Assembly: GCA_031256095.1 (NCBI GenBank)
Contig: JAIRRG010000174.1
Location: 1 to 8,354 of the forward strand
Length of the DNA: 8,354 bases
Direction of reading: 5' to 3'
Origin: Desulfobulbaceae bacterium
Lineage (GTDB): Bacteria; Desulfobacterota; Desulfobulbia; Desulfobulbales; Desulfocapsaceae
Below are positions 1 through 5,352 of the stretch, piece by piece. Positions within the stretch are counted from its first letter, which is position 1. The number at the start of each line of letters is the position of its first letter. The notes below the pieces were generated by a model that worked only from the letters and a program-made list of their open reading frames with translations, had not been told where the DNA came from and did no database searches. The position numbers and the translations under genes were made by a program.

Positions 1-1068
1 CTGGCCATTTTTCAACAGCGGCGCGTAGCTGGCAATGGTGGCGGCGGTAACGGAAATCGGCACACAGATCATCAGCACGTCGATCTCGGGAATCATCTCT
101 TCCGGGCGCAAGGCCGTCGTCCGCCCACACAACCGCGTGATGTACCCTTCGCCAGACAGACGGTCGGCGAACCATTTGCTCATGTTGCCGGTGCCGATAA
201 AGCCAAAACTTTTGATCAGTTTCGAGCGCATATCAATGCGCGGAAACGATCCGAGCAGGCGCATCGGCTCATTTTCATGGATGACGACATTCTCCAGCCG
301 GGCGACGGCCTCAGCCAAAGCGGGCGTGGCGATATGCCCCTCGACTTCAAGAAAAATCCGCAGCTTTTGGGTCTGGGCGTCGCTGTGCGTTTGCAGGTCG
401 AGGATGTTGACGCCACGGCGCGTAAATTCGCCAATAACATCCGACAACAAGCCCAGTCGGTCGGCAAGGGGCCGCGTGACCAAGGCGGTGGCGTCATAGC
501 CTGTCTCCGCGGCCAGTCGCAAACCCAAGACCGCATAACGCGTGCGGTTGTGGGCAGCCAGCTCGCGTTCAACGAGCTCGAGGCCATGCTGAAGCAAAAA
601 TTTTTCTCCCTCAATCACCGCATGATCGGTTTTCGCCCCAGCCTTGATGTCGGTAATCGCCACGGCAGTATCGGTGACCGCCACCTGGATAGCGTCAGGA
701 AAATGATTTTCCAGATAGTCGGCGCATTGACGCAGGGCACTTGCCTTGCCAACAACAACCTTTATCGGCGGCCTTTCCGCCACAGCAAGCCTGCCTAAAG
801 AAAGCTGCGTTGGCAGGACAACGTTATCGACCCAGAAGCCCGTGAAACCAGTCTCCTGTAAACGAAAAAACTCCTTCACGTCACCTTCCCTGGTGTTGTA
901 AACCGGGATCAGGGCGCGGTCGGCGCGGCCCTCGGCTAAAGAGGCAAATATCTCCTGGCGATGGGAAAGCAAAAGGATACGAGCCGCCGAGGCATAGTGG
1001 CGAGCGGCGAGAAAACAATCGGAACCGGATGGGCCGAAAGTGACAATGGTGGCGATTTCAGCGGGCAT
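1..1068 (-). CDS. Fused prephenate dehydratase-like / ACT / prephenate dehydrogenase (PheA-TyrA type), 3' end outside window
   Basis: The frame is open on the minus strand from the ATG at 1068 to the left edge, giving 356 residues with no stop. Residues 1-182 resemble prephenate dehydratase (prephenate to phenylpyruvate): the opening motif FGPSGS (11-16) followed by LAARHYA, an Asn-containing PVYNT (55-59), SALRQC (110-115) and TRY (176-178) in place of the usual TRF. Residues about 190-275 look like an ACT regulatory domain (LADRLGLLSDVIGEFTRRGV). From about 285 a Rossmann fold begins with GFIGTGNMS (289-297) and continues to CVPISVTAATI (335-345), closely resembling E. coli TyrA, so this part is prephenate dehydrogenase (prephenate to 4-hydroxyphenylpyruvate). 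No chorismate mutase domain precedes it. The start is supported by the dehydratase motif falling at residue 11 and by an in-frame stop 18 codons upstream; the Shine-Dalgarno is poor. The protein should be cytosolic. The domain calls are firm, but dehydratase activity is uncertain because several usual residues differ. Confidence 0.88.
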   Translation of the reverse strand, partial: MPAEIATIVTFGPSGSDCFLAARHYASAARILLLSHRQEIFASLAEGRADRALIPVYNTREGDVKEFFRLQETGFTGFWVDNVVLPTQLSLGRLAVAERPPIKVVVGKASALRQCADYLENHFPDAIQVAVTDTAVAITDIKAGAKTDHAVIEGEKFLLQHGLELVERELAAHNRTRYAVLGLRLAAETGYDATALVTRPLADRLGLLSDVIGEFTRRGVNILDLQTHSDAQTQKLRIFLEVEGHIATPALAEAVARLENVVIHENEPMRLLGSFPRIDMRSKLIKSFGFIGTGNMSKWFADRLSGEGYITRLCGRTTALRPEEMIPEIDVLMICVPISVTAATIASYAPLLKNGQ

Positions 1069-1073
1069 GAGGC

Positions 1074-1095
1074 GGCGGTGAAAGAGAAAACCGCC
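1074..1095 (-). promoter_or_regulatory. Hairpin just upstream of the minus-strand start codon
   Basis: On the minus strand GGCGGT (1095-1090) can pair with ACCGCC (1079-1074) across a 10-base loop, ending 5 bases before the ATG at 1068. It would sit over the ribosome binding region, which also lacks a purine-rich Shine-Dalgarno. A second arm, GGGCGGT, lies further upstream (about 1135-1129) and could pair with the same ACCGCC, so alternative structures are possible. This is visible pairing only; regulation is an inference. Confidence 0.3.
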
Positions 1096-1152
1096 ACTCA
1101 GGGCGGGACGGTAGCCAGATTAGCCGTTTACCGCCCATCCGGCAACAACAGC

Positions 1153-1182
1153 TTTATATTTTATCGGACGTGGCAAAGGTAA
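1153..1182 (-). promoter_or_regulatory. Weak promoter candidate for the PheA-TyrA fusion gene
   Basis: Read on the minus strand, a TATAAA -10-like box (1158-1153) follows TTACCT (1182-1177) with an 18-base spacer. The -10 matches consensus in 5 of 6 positions, but the -35 in only 3 of 6. Transcription would start near 1146, giving a leader of about 78 nt. It is the best candidate I see in this direction, but it is weak. Confidence 0.25.
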
Positions 1183-1215
1183 TTGCTGGCATTGGCCCTA
1201 TCTTTAAAATTTCCC

Positions 1216-1244
1216 TTGATAATTTGATGGAATTGCTTTATTTT
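1216..1244 (+). promoter_or_regulatory. Sigma70-type promoter candidate for rne
   Basis: TTGATA (1216-1221; 5 of 6 consensus) and TATTTT (1239-1244; 4 of 6) are separated by exactly 17 bases in an AT-rich patch. A start near 1251 would give an rne leader of about 340 nt before the ATG at 1595. Long leaders are known for E. coli rne, where they mediate autoregulation; whether that applies here is an inference. Confidence 0.4.
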
Positions 1245-1480
1245 TTGAAAAGTTTGCTTTGAAAATCCGTCATACCGCCTTTCCCCTGATGCCTTACCAT
1301 CTTCTTTGTCGCCACTGCGGCGGCAAACACGTCGATCTGAGAACATCCCCCCTCTTTGCCGACAGGAAGTATGTGTGAAAGCCTCAAGATGCCAATTAGT
1401 CGTTGGCTTTTGGGCGTGGGCCGGGCCGGTGCAGGCGAAAATGACCAGATAGAACGGCGGACAGAATCACTCCCGTGGGA

Positions 1481-1502
1481 TTGCCGGGCATAGCCCGGGC
1501 AA
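1481..1502 (+). promoter_or_regulatory. Stem-loop in the presumed rne leader
   Basis: GGGC-ATA-GCCC is extended by TTGCC pairing with GGCAA across a single bulged G, giving about 9 base pairs with a 3-base loop. It lies about 95 nt before the rne start. It has no T-tract, so it is not an intrinsic terminator. It could be an RNA structural element of the leader. Confidence 0.35.
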
Positions 1503-1560
1503 TGGGGCGGGAGGCATTTGCGCCGGTGGTTTATGCGACCGCCGGAAACCATTGCTTTCA

Positions 1561-1575
1561 GGGCCACATTGGCCC
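1561..1575 (+). promoter_or_regulatory. Short GC hairpin directly upstream of the rne ribosome binding site
   Basis: GGGCCA and TGGCCC form a perfect 6-bp stem around a CAT loop. It ends 9 nt before the AGGA Shine-Dalgarno at 1585-1588, close enough to influence ribosome access or to serve as a structure near an RNase E cleavage site. The pairing is seen directly; the role is inferred. Confidence 0.35.
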
Positions 1576-1584
1576 GATGACTCC

Positions 1585-1588
1585 AGGA
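1585..1588 (+). promoter_or_regulatory. Ribosome binding site that fixes the rne start
   Basis: AGGA lies 6 bases before the ATG at 1595. The frame stays open upstream to a GTG at 1475 and includes an ATG at 1577, but neither has a comparable Shine-Dalgarno. The extra 40 residues would also be encoded by the hairpin-rich leader. The start at 1595 (MVMEEEF) is therefore preferred. Confidence 0.6.
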
Positions 1589-1594
1589 TTATTT

Positions 1595-4015
1595 ATGGTT
1601 ATGGAAGAAGAATTTTCGGGGGAGAACAAAGCCCCCGAAGCCAGGGCGCCCGAGACGGCGAAACCGACGAAGACGGCTCAAAAAACACGCCGCCCGGGAA
1701 CGAAAAAAAGCACCGTGACCACACCGGAAGCGGCACCGAAAAAGCCGGGACGGCCACGCCGCCGTCCGGCGGAAGACAGCGAATATCTGGCTGTAAACGA
1801 AAAAGAGACAGCGGCTACTCCGGAAAGTACCGCCCCCACCGAAAGGGAAAAACCGCAGAAAAAGCGGCGCGCCGCAGCCCCAAAAAAGGAAGAGACGCTG
1901 CTTCCAGAAATTGCGGCTCCGCTGGAGCAGGGGGAAACCGCGCCGCAGCAAGCACAGGCCGCACTACCGGAAGTCCTAGCGGAAGCCTTTCTGGCTTCGC
2001 AAGAAGCGGCGGTGGAAGCGACCGCGAAAAAACGTCCAAGCCGCCACCGGCGGCGGGCGAAAAAAAGCGAGGCTGAAGGTGCCGCGCCGGCTGTCATGAC
2101 CGATGATGCTGTCGCCACCCTTGCCCAGGATGCCCCACCGCCGCAAGCGGACACACCGCAGCCAGCCCAGGCCATCCCACCGGAAACTTTAGCGTCTTCG
2201 CAAGAAACGGCCGAGGAAACGAGCGCGAAAAAACGTCCGGGCCGCAGGCGGCGACGGGCGAAAAGAAATGGGACTGAGGCCACCGCGCCCGCTGTCACTG
2301 CTGATGGAGTCCTCACTGCCGTTGCCGGGGATGCGCCAGCGGAGCGGGCGGAAACACCGCCCACCGAGACCAGCGACGGCGGTAGCTGGGGCGAAGGCTT
2401 ATCAGAAGAATCCGGCGATTACCGCGATGCCGAACTGCTTGGCGGCCTGCCCGACGACGAGCCGGAAGACGCCCCGAAACGGCAGTCCAAGCTTCTCATC
2501 AACGCCGAGGAGCCGGAGGAATGCCGCTTGGCCTTGCTGGAAAATGGCCGCCTGGAATCGATCCACGTTTCCACGGTCAACCGGGCACAGATTAAAAGCA
2601 ACATCTACAAGGCAAAAATCGTCGCCATTGAAGCAAACTTACAGGCGGCTTTTGTCGAATACGGCGGCGGCAAGAACGGTTTCCTCCCTTTTGCCGAAAT
2701 CCATCCTGAATATTACAAAACCAAGCTGCCGGAAAAAATCCAGAAATTGGTTAACGCCCATCAGTTTCGCAAACTGAGCATCGGCGACGTGCTGGAAAAA
2801 GGCGGCGAGCTGCTGGTGCAGGTGGCCAAAGAAGAGATTGGCAAAAAAGGCGCCAACATGACCACCTATCTGTCGATTCCTGGCCGTAGCGTCGTACTGA
2901 TGCCTGGCAGTGATTCAACGGGTATTTCCCGTAAGATCAATGGTGAGACCAGGCGTTCGCAACTCCGTGAAGCCATGCTGTCACTCAACATCCCGGAAGG
3001 TATCGGCTGGATCGTCCGCACCGCCGGCAGCGACATCACCAAAGCGGCTCTGGCCAGGGATGTTGAATACCTGCTGCGGCTGTGGGAGGATATCCGCAAA
3101 AAGGGACAAGAGTTGGAAGGTGTCGGCCAACTTTATGAAGACCACCTGAGCGTGCCGCGTTTCCTGCGCGAACATTTCGACCCATCAATCGAGGAAATTT
3201 TGGTCGACGATCAGCTTGCCTATGATCAGGTGCTGGAATTCGTCTCGCTGTTGCCGGAAGAGCAGCAGGGGGTCAAAGTGCGGCTGCACAAGGGTTCGCG
3301 GCCGATTTTCAATCAGTTCAGCATTGAAGACCAGATTGAATCCATCTATCAGCCAAAGGTCAACCTGCCCTCTGGCGGCTCAATCGTTATCGACGCCACC
3401 GAAGCCTTGGTTGCCATTGACGTCAATTCCGGTTCGACCAGCAAGGGGCAGAATTTCGACGAGACCATCTTCCAGGCCAACATGGAAGCCGCGACCGAAT
3501 TGGCGCGACAGTTGCGGCTGCGCGACCTGGGTGGTCTCATTGTCGTCGATTTCATCGACATGCGCAACCGCCGTCATATCCGCGAGGTGGAGCAGCAGGT
3601 GAAGCGGGCCATGAAGCGCGACAAAGCCAGGGTCGATATCAGCCATATTTCAAAATTCGGGCTGATGCAGATTTCCCGACAAAAACTTGGCGCGCCGATC
3701 GAGTCGGGCAGTTACCGCGTCTGCCCACACTGCAAGGGACGCGGCGTCGTCCGTTCGGTCGAGACGCTGGCCCTCTTCTATCTGCGCCGCATCCAGACCG
3801 GCGCCAGCCGTAAAAATGTTTTGCGGCTGGAATGCCGTTTCCCGCTCGACGTCGCCAGTTATCTGCTCAACGCCAAACGGCGAGAACTGGCCGACATTGA
3901 AGCGCGGCACGGGGTACGGATAGTCGTTACTGCTGACCCATTGATGAAGCCATCGGACCACGAGATTTCCTTTGGCAAGGAAGAGAAAGAAGGCAACGCC
4001 AAGAAACAACCTTGA
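1595..4015 (+). CDS. rne: Ribonuclease E/G family endoribonuclease with long basic N-terminal arm
   Basis: This 806-residue protein is a single-strand-specific endoribonuclease of mRNA turnover and rRNA/tRNA processing. The core begins near residue 298. An S1 domain (about 333-425) carries NIYKAKIVAIEANLQAAFVEYG. The 5'-sensor motif VRTAG (474-478) retains the Arg-Thr pair. The DNase I-like catalytic region has Asp609 and Asn611 (AIDVNSG) and Asp652 (VDFIDM), 43 residues apart as in E. coli RNase E. The zinc-link CPHC follows at 710-713 with the E. coli spacing, then a short small domain of about 90 residues. No long C-terminal scaffold follows. Instead residues 1-295 form a Pro/Ala/Lys/Arg-rich, probably disordered arm with three basic clusters (about 49-58, 145-157, 212-224). 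That arm may take over RNA binding or degradosome contacts (inference). The gene lies divergent from the aromatic enzyme and immediately before a tRNA gene with no terminator between. The E-versus-G label is by convention; the core itself is unambiguous. Confidence 0.96.
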   Translation: MVMEEEFSGENKAPEARAPETAKPTKTAQKTRRPGTKKSTVTTPEAAPKKPGRPRRRPAEDSEYLAVNEKETAATPESTAPTEREKPQKKRRAAAPKKEETLLPEIAAPLEQGETAPQQAQAALPEVLAEAFLASQEAAVEATAKKRPSRHRRRAKKSEAEGAAPAVMTDDAVATLAQDAPPPQADTPQPAQAIPPETLASSQETAEETSAKKRPGRRRRRAKRNGTEATAPAVTADGVLTAVAGDAPAERAETPPTETSDGGSWGEGLSEESGDYRDAELLGGLPDDEPEDAPKRQSKLLINAEEPEECRLALLENGRLESIHVSTVNRAQIKSNIYKAKIVAIEANLQAAFVEYGGGKNGFLPFAEIHPEYYKTKLPEKIQKLVNAHQFRKLSIGDVLEKGGELLVQVAKEEIGKKGANMTTYLSIPGRSVVLMPGSDSTGISRKINGETRRSQLREAMLSLNIPEGIGWIVRTAGSDITKAALARDVEYLLRLWEDIRKKGQELEGVGQLYEDHLSVPRFLREHFDPSIEEILVDDQLAYDQVLEFVSLLPEEQQGVKVRLHKGSRPIFNQFSIEDQIESIYQPKVNLPSGGSIVIDATEALVAIDVNSGSTSKGQNFDETIFQANMEAATELARQLRLRDLGGLIVVDFIDMRNRRHIREVEQQVKRAMKRDKARVDISHISKFGLMQISRQKLGAPIESGSYRVCPHCKGRGVVRSVETLALFYLRRIQTGASRKNVLRLECRFPLDVASYLLNAKRRELADIEARHGVRIVVTADPLMKPSDHEISFGKEEKEGNAKKQP
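1995..2338 (+). repeat. Two-copy in-frame tandem duplication inside the rne N-terminal arm
   Basis: Copy 1 (1995-2137) and copy 2 (2196-2338) recur with a period of 201 bp, or 67 codons. Identical DNA blocks mark the register: CTTCGCAAGAA at 1995 and 2196, and GCGAAAAAACGTCC at 2024 and 2225. At protein level the shared pattern is SQE-(x)-AKKRP-x-R-x-RRRAK-(x)-APAV-(x)-DAP. A shorter related basic cluster, KKPGRPRRRP, occurs earlier at residues 49-58. The period is a multiple of three, so copy number can change without breaking the frame. Confidence 0.75.
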
Positions 4016-4040
4016 ACTTTTAACCCGAACGGGCTATAAG
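4012..4040 (+). promoter_or_regulatory. tRNA-Arg promoter overlapping the rne stop codon
   Basis: TTGAAC (4012-4017) and TATAAG (4035-4040; 5 of 6 consensus) are separated by 17 bases. The -35 box contains the rne TGA stop (4013-4015). The predicted start near 4047 is only about 7 nt before the mature tRNA. The GC-rich bases after the -10 (GCGCTC) are typical of stable RNA promoters under stringent control; such control is inferred. Confidence 0.7.
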
Positions 4041-4053
4041 ATGCGCTCTCGCC

Positions 4054-4130
4054 GCACCGGTGGCTCAGTTGGATAGAGCAACGGACTACGAATCCGTAGG
4101 TCGGGGGTTCGAATCCCTCCCGGTGCGCCA
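4054..4130 (+). tRNA. tRNA-Arg (anticodon ACG)
   Basis: A full 77-nt cloverleaf can be folded. The acceptor stem pairs GCACCGG (4054-4060) with CCGGTGC (4120-4126), followed by discriminator G and an encoded CCA (4128-4130). The D-stem is GCTC/GAGC. The anticodon stem ACGGA/TCCGT surrounds the loop CTACGAA, giving anticodon ACG (4088-4090 region). The T-arm is GGGGG-TTCGAAT-CCCTC with one G-T pair. A34 would be converted to inosine by TadA to read CGU, CGC and CGA (family knowledge). The gene follows rne by 38 bp and ends in its own terminator. Confidence 0.97.
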
Positions 4131-4138
4131 GTAAAATC

Positions 4139-4178
4139 AAGGGGTTATGGCTTATTCCGAGCCATAACCCCTTTCTTC
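4139..4178 (+). terminator. Rho-independent terminator after tRNA-Arg
   Basis: AAGGGGTTATGGCT (4139-4152) pairs perfectly with AGCCATAACCCCTT (4160-4173) to give a 14-bp stem with a 7-base loop. A T-rich run (TTTCTTCATTT) follows. It begins 9 nt after the encoded CCA and should end both the tRNA transcript and any rne read-through. Confidence 0.9.
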
Positions 4179-4313
4179 ATTTCCGCTTTATTGATCCAGT
4201 CCCACATTTGTCCACACCTACTCTCTTTTTTGCCTAGTCATTGTGTGGTATTTATAGCATATGTACGTAATATTGATCTCTCATTACCGTGCGCATGGCA
4301 ATAACAAAGCGGT

Positions 4314-4341
4314 TTGTTCGATATTTTTTTGCTGTTAAAAT
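4314..4341 (+). promoter_or_regulatory. Promoter candidate for the DUF599 gene
   Basis: The 250-bp AT-rich gap after the terminator must hold the promoter for the downstream gene. TTGTTC (4314-4319) and TAAAAT (4336-4341; 5 of 6 consensus) have a 16-base spacer and would give a leader of about 75 nt. A second possibility upstream pairs TTGCCT with TATAGC at a 17-base spacing, near 4231-4259. I cannot choose firmly between them. Confidence 0.35.
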
Positions 4342-4422
4342 CTAGAGTCGAGCCGACGGCGCCAAAACGGCAAGTTTCATCATTGAGGGTCGTAGATAGT
4401 TGTTTCAGGTGAGGATATAAGC

Positions 4423-5193
4423 GTGAAATTATTAACAGACTTCTTGATCATGTATGGCTTGGACACTTTCTGTTTCTTGTCCTATTGTGTCCTCTTTTTT
4501 GGCTATATGAACTTCATTCAGCGGAAATCCCGCAGCAATCCAGTCGAGACCGTGCAGGGTATCTCCTCTTTGGCCCGTGCCTTCTGGGTGAGAAGCGTTA
4601 TGGAAGAGGGGCGGGACATCCTGGCGGTGCAAACCTTGCGCAACTCGACCATGGCCGCCACTTTTATGGCCTCAACCGCTATTCTCCTGACCGTTGGCGT
4701 TCTCACTCTGAGCGGCCAGAGCGACAAACTGAAAATCACCTGGCATGTCATGGATTACTTTGGCGACCGGCACGAAAACCTGCTGTCCGTCAAGCTCATT
4801 ATTATCCTGTTCGACCTGTTCGCCGCCTTCTTTCTCTTCGCCTCTTCAATCAGGCTCTATAACGATGTCGGCTACATGATCAACGCCCGCTATAGCGAAC
4901 GGGAAGAAATCACGTCCCCGAAGGTGGTAGCGGCCCAGGTGGTATCGGCCCAACTCAACCGGGCTGGTGATCACTACCGCACGGGAATGCGGGGGTTTTA
5001 TAGCATGGTCCCTCTGGTGTTCTGGATTTTTGGCCCGCTTTTTCTGCTTATTGCCACTGTGATCGTGATCACAATCCTTTATCATCTCGACCGTACCTAT
5101 TCTGTCGAAAAAAATTTTCACCAAGAACGAAGCAGGATGTACTGCACCATTGATGATAAGTGCTGCCCAGTCAATGAAAACGAGAAAGTATAG
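4423..5193 (+). CDS. DUF599 family integral membrane protein
   Basis: This is a 256-residue inner membrane protein of unknown function. Four hydrophobic segments are visible at about 10-29, 77-97, 121-143 and 192-222. The sequence fits the DUF599 pattern: NSTMAATFMASTAILL (74-89), the third helix followed by SSIRLYND, and YRTGMRGFYSMVPLVFWIFGP (185-205) leading into the last helix. The start is a GTG at 4423, supported by a strong AGGTGAGGA ribosome binding site at 4407-4415. After the last helix the tail is unusual: a short basic stretch, then a Cys-containing end with C241, C247 and C248. A run of seven A bases at 5108-5114 lies just before this tail and may mark a frameshift. The next gene lies 159 bp downstream on the same strand and could be co-transcribed. 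No catalytic motif is apparent; a transport or structural role would be a guess. Confidence 0.88.
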   Translation: MKLLTDFLIMYGLDTFCFLSYCVLFFGYMNFIQRKSRSNPVETVQGISSLARAFWVRSVMEEGRDILAVQTLRNSTMAATFMASTAILLTVGVLTLSGQSDKLKITWHVMDYFGDRHENLLSVKLIIILFDLFAAFFLFASSIRLYNDVGYMINARYSEREEITSPKVVAAQVVSAQLNRAGDHYRTGMRGFYSMVPLVFWIFGPLFLLIATVIVITILYHLDRTYSVEKNFHQERSRMYCTIDDKCCPVNENEKV

Positions 5194-5352
5194 AGGAAGA
5201 AACGTCCAAAGCCTTGCTGGCAATGCCGCCCTCATCCTAGGCATCGGCGCTGGCCTATGGTAAAAAAATGCGCCATTGCCTTCCCGCATTCATAGACTGC
5301 GACCCGAATAGCGCTGGCGCTTTTTCATAAACCTTGCGTTAAGGAACACGCC
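5194..5352 (+). other. Gap between the DUF599 gene and the DUF89-like gene
   Basis: In this stretch of 159 bp I see no convincing promoter. A small AGCG-CTGG-CGCT stem (5310-5321) runs into five T residues (5321-5325) and could be a weak or attenuating terminator. AAGGA at 5341-5345 is a good ribosome binding site 7 bases before the ATG at 5353. A frame in register with an ATG at 5174 continues into this gap and stops at 5261-5263; it is discussed as an observation rather than called as a gene. Confidence 0.4.

Larger units (their letters stand above)
1069..1594. other. Divergent intergenic region between the aromatic-pathway gene and rne
   Basis: This stretch of 526 bp separates two divergent genes. 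I find no convincing gene in it. A minus-strand frame of about 109 codons (1238-1567) has low-complexity composition and no recognisable motif or ribosome binding site. The part around 1200-1260 is AT-rich and holds the best promoter-like sequence for the rightward gene. The part from 1400 to 1580 is GC-rich and contains hairpins, listed separately. The region therefore looks regulatory, chiefly as a long 5' leader for rne. Confidence 0.6.

Noticed and set aside
277..798. Plus-strand ORF of 173 codons at the left end
   Set aside because: It lies opposite the PheA-TyrA fusion frame, which carries recognisable dehydratase and dehydrogenase motifs throughout.
1058..1138. Minus-strand 26-codon ORF overlapping the aromatic gene start, considered as an attenuator leader peptide
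   Set aside because: It contains only one Phe and no Tyr and has no ribosome binding site, so it does not look like a Phe/Tyr leader peptide.
1238..1567. Minus-strand ORF of 109 codons in the divergent intergenic region
   Set aside because: No recognisable motif, skewed Arg/Ser/Pro composition and no clear ribosome binding site; it lies opposite the presumed rne leader.
1475..1594. Upstream extension of rne to a GTG at 1475
   Set aside because: It has no good Shine-Dalgarno and would be encoded by the hairpin-bearing leader; AGGA at 1585-1588 clearly serves the ATG at 1595.
1678..2364. Minus-strand 228-codon ORF inside rne
   Set aside because: It is the antisense of the low-complexity rne arm; its Ala/Ser/Arg-rich composition is a by-product of the GC-rich coding repeats.
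3859..4140. Minus-strand ORF of 93 codons across the tRNA and the rne 3' end
   Set aside because: Its start region is the antisense of tRNA-Arg, which yields a commonly mispredicted GFEPPTYG-type peptide. It has no independent support and overlaps a clear tRNA and rne.
4054..4422. Integrated element using the tRNA-Arg gene as attachment site
   Set aside because: No integrase gene is present and I found no direct repeat of the tRNA 3' end downstream in the window; the genes to the right look like ordinary chromosomal genes.
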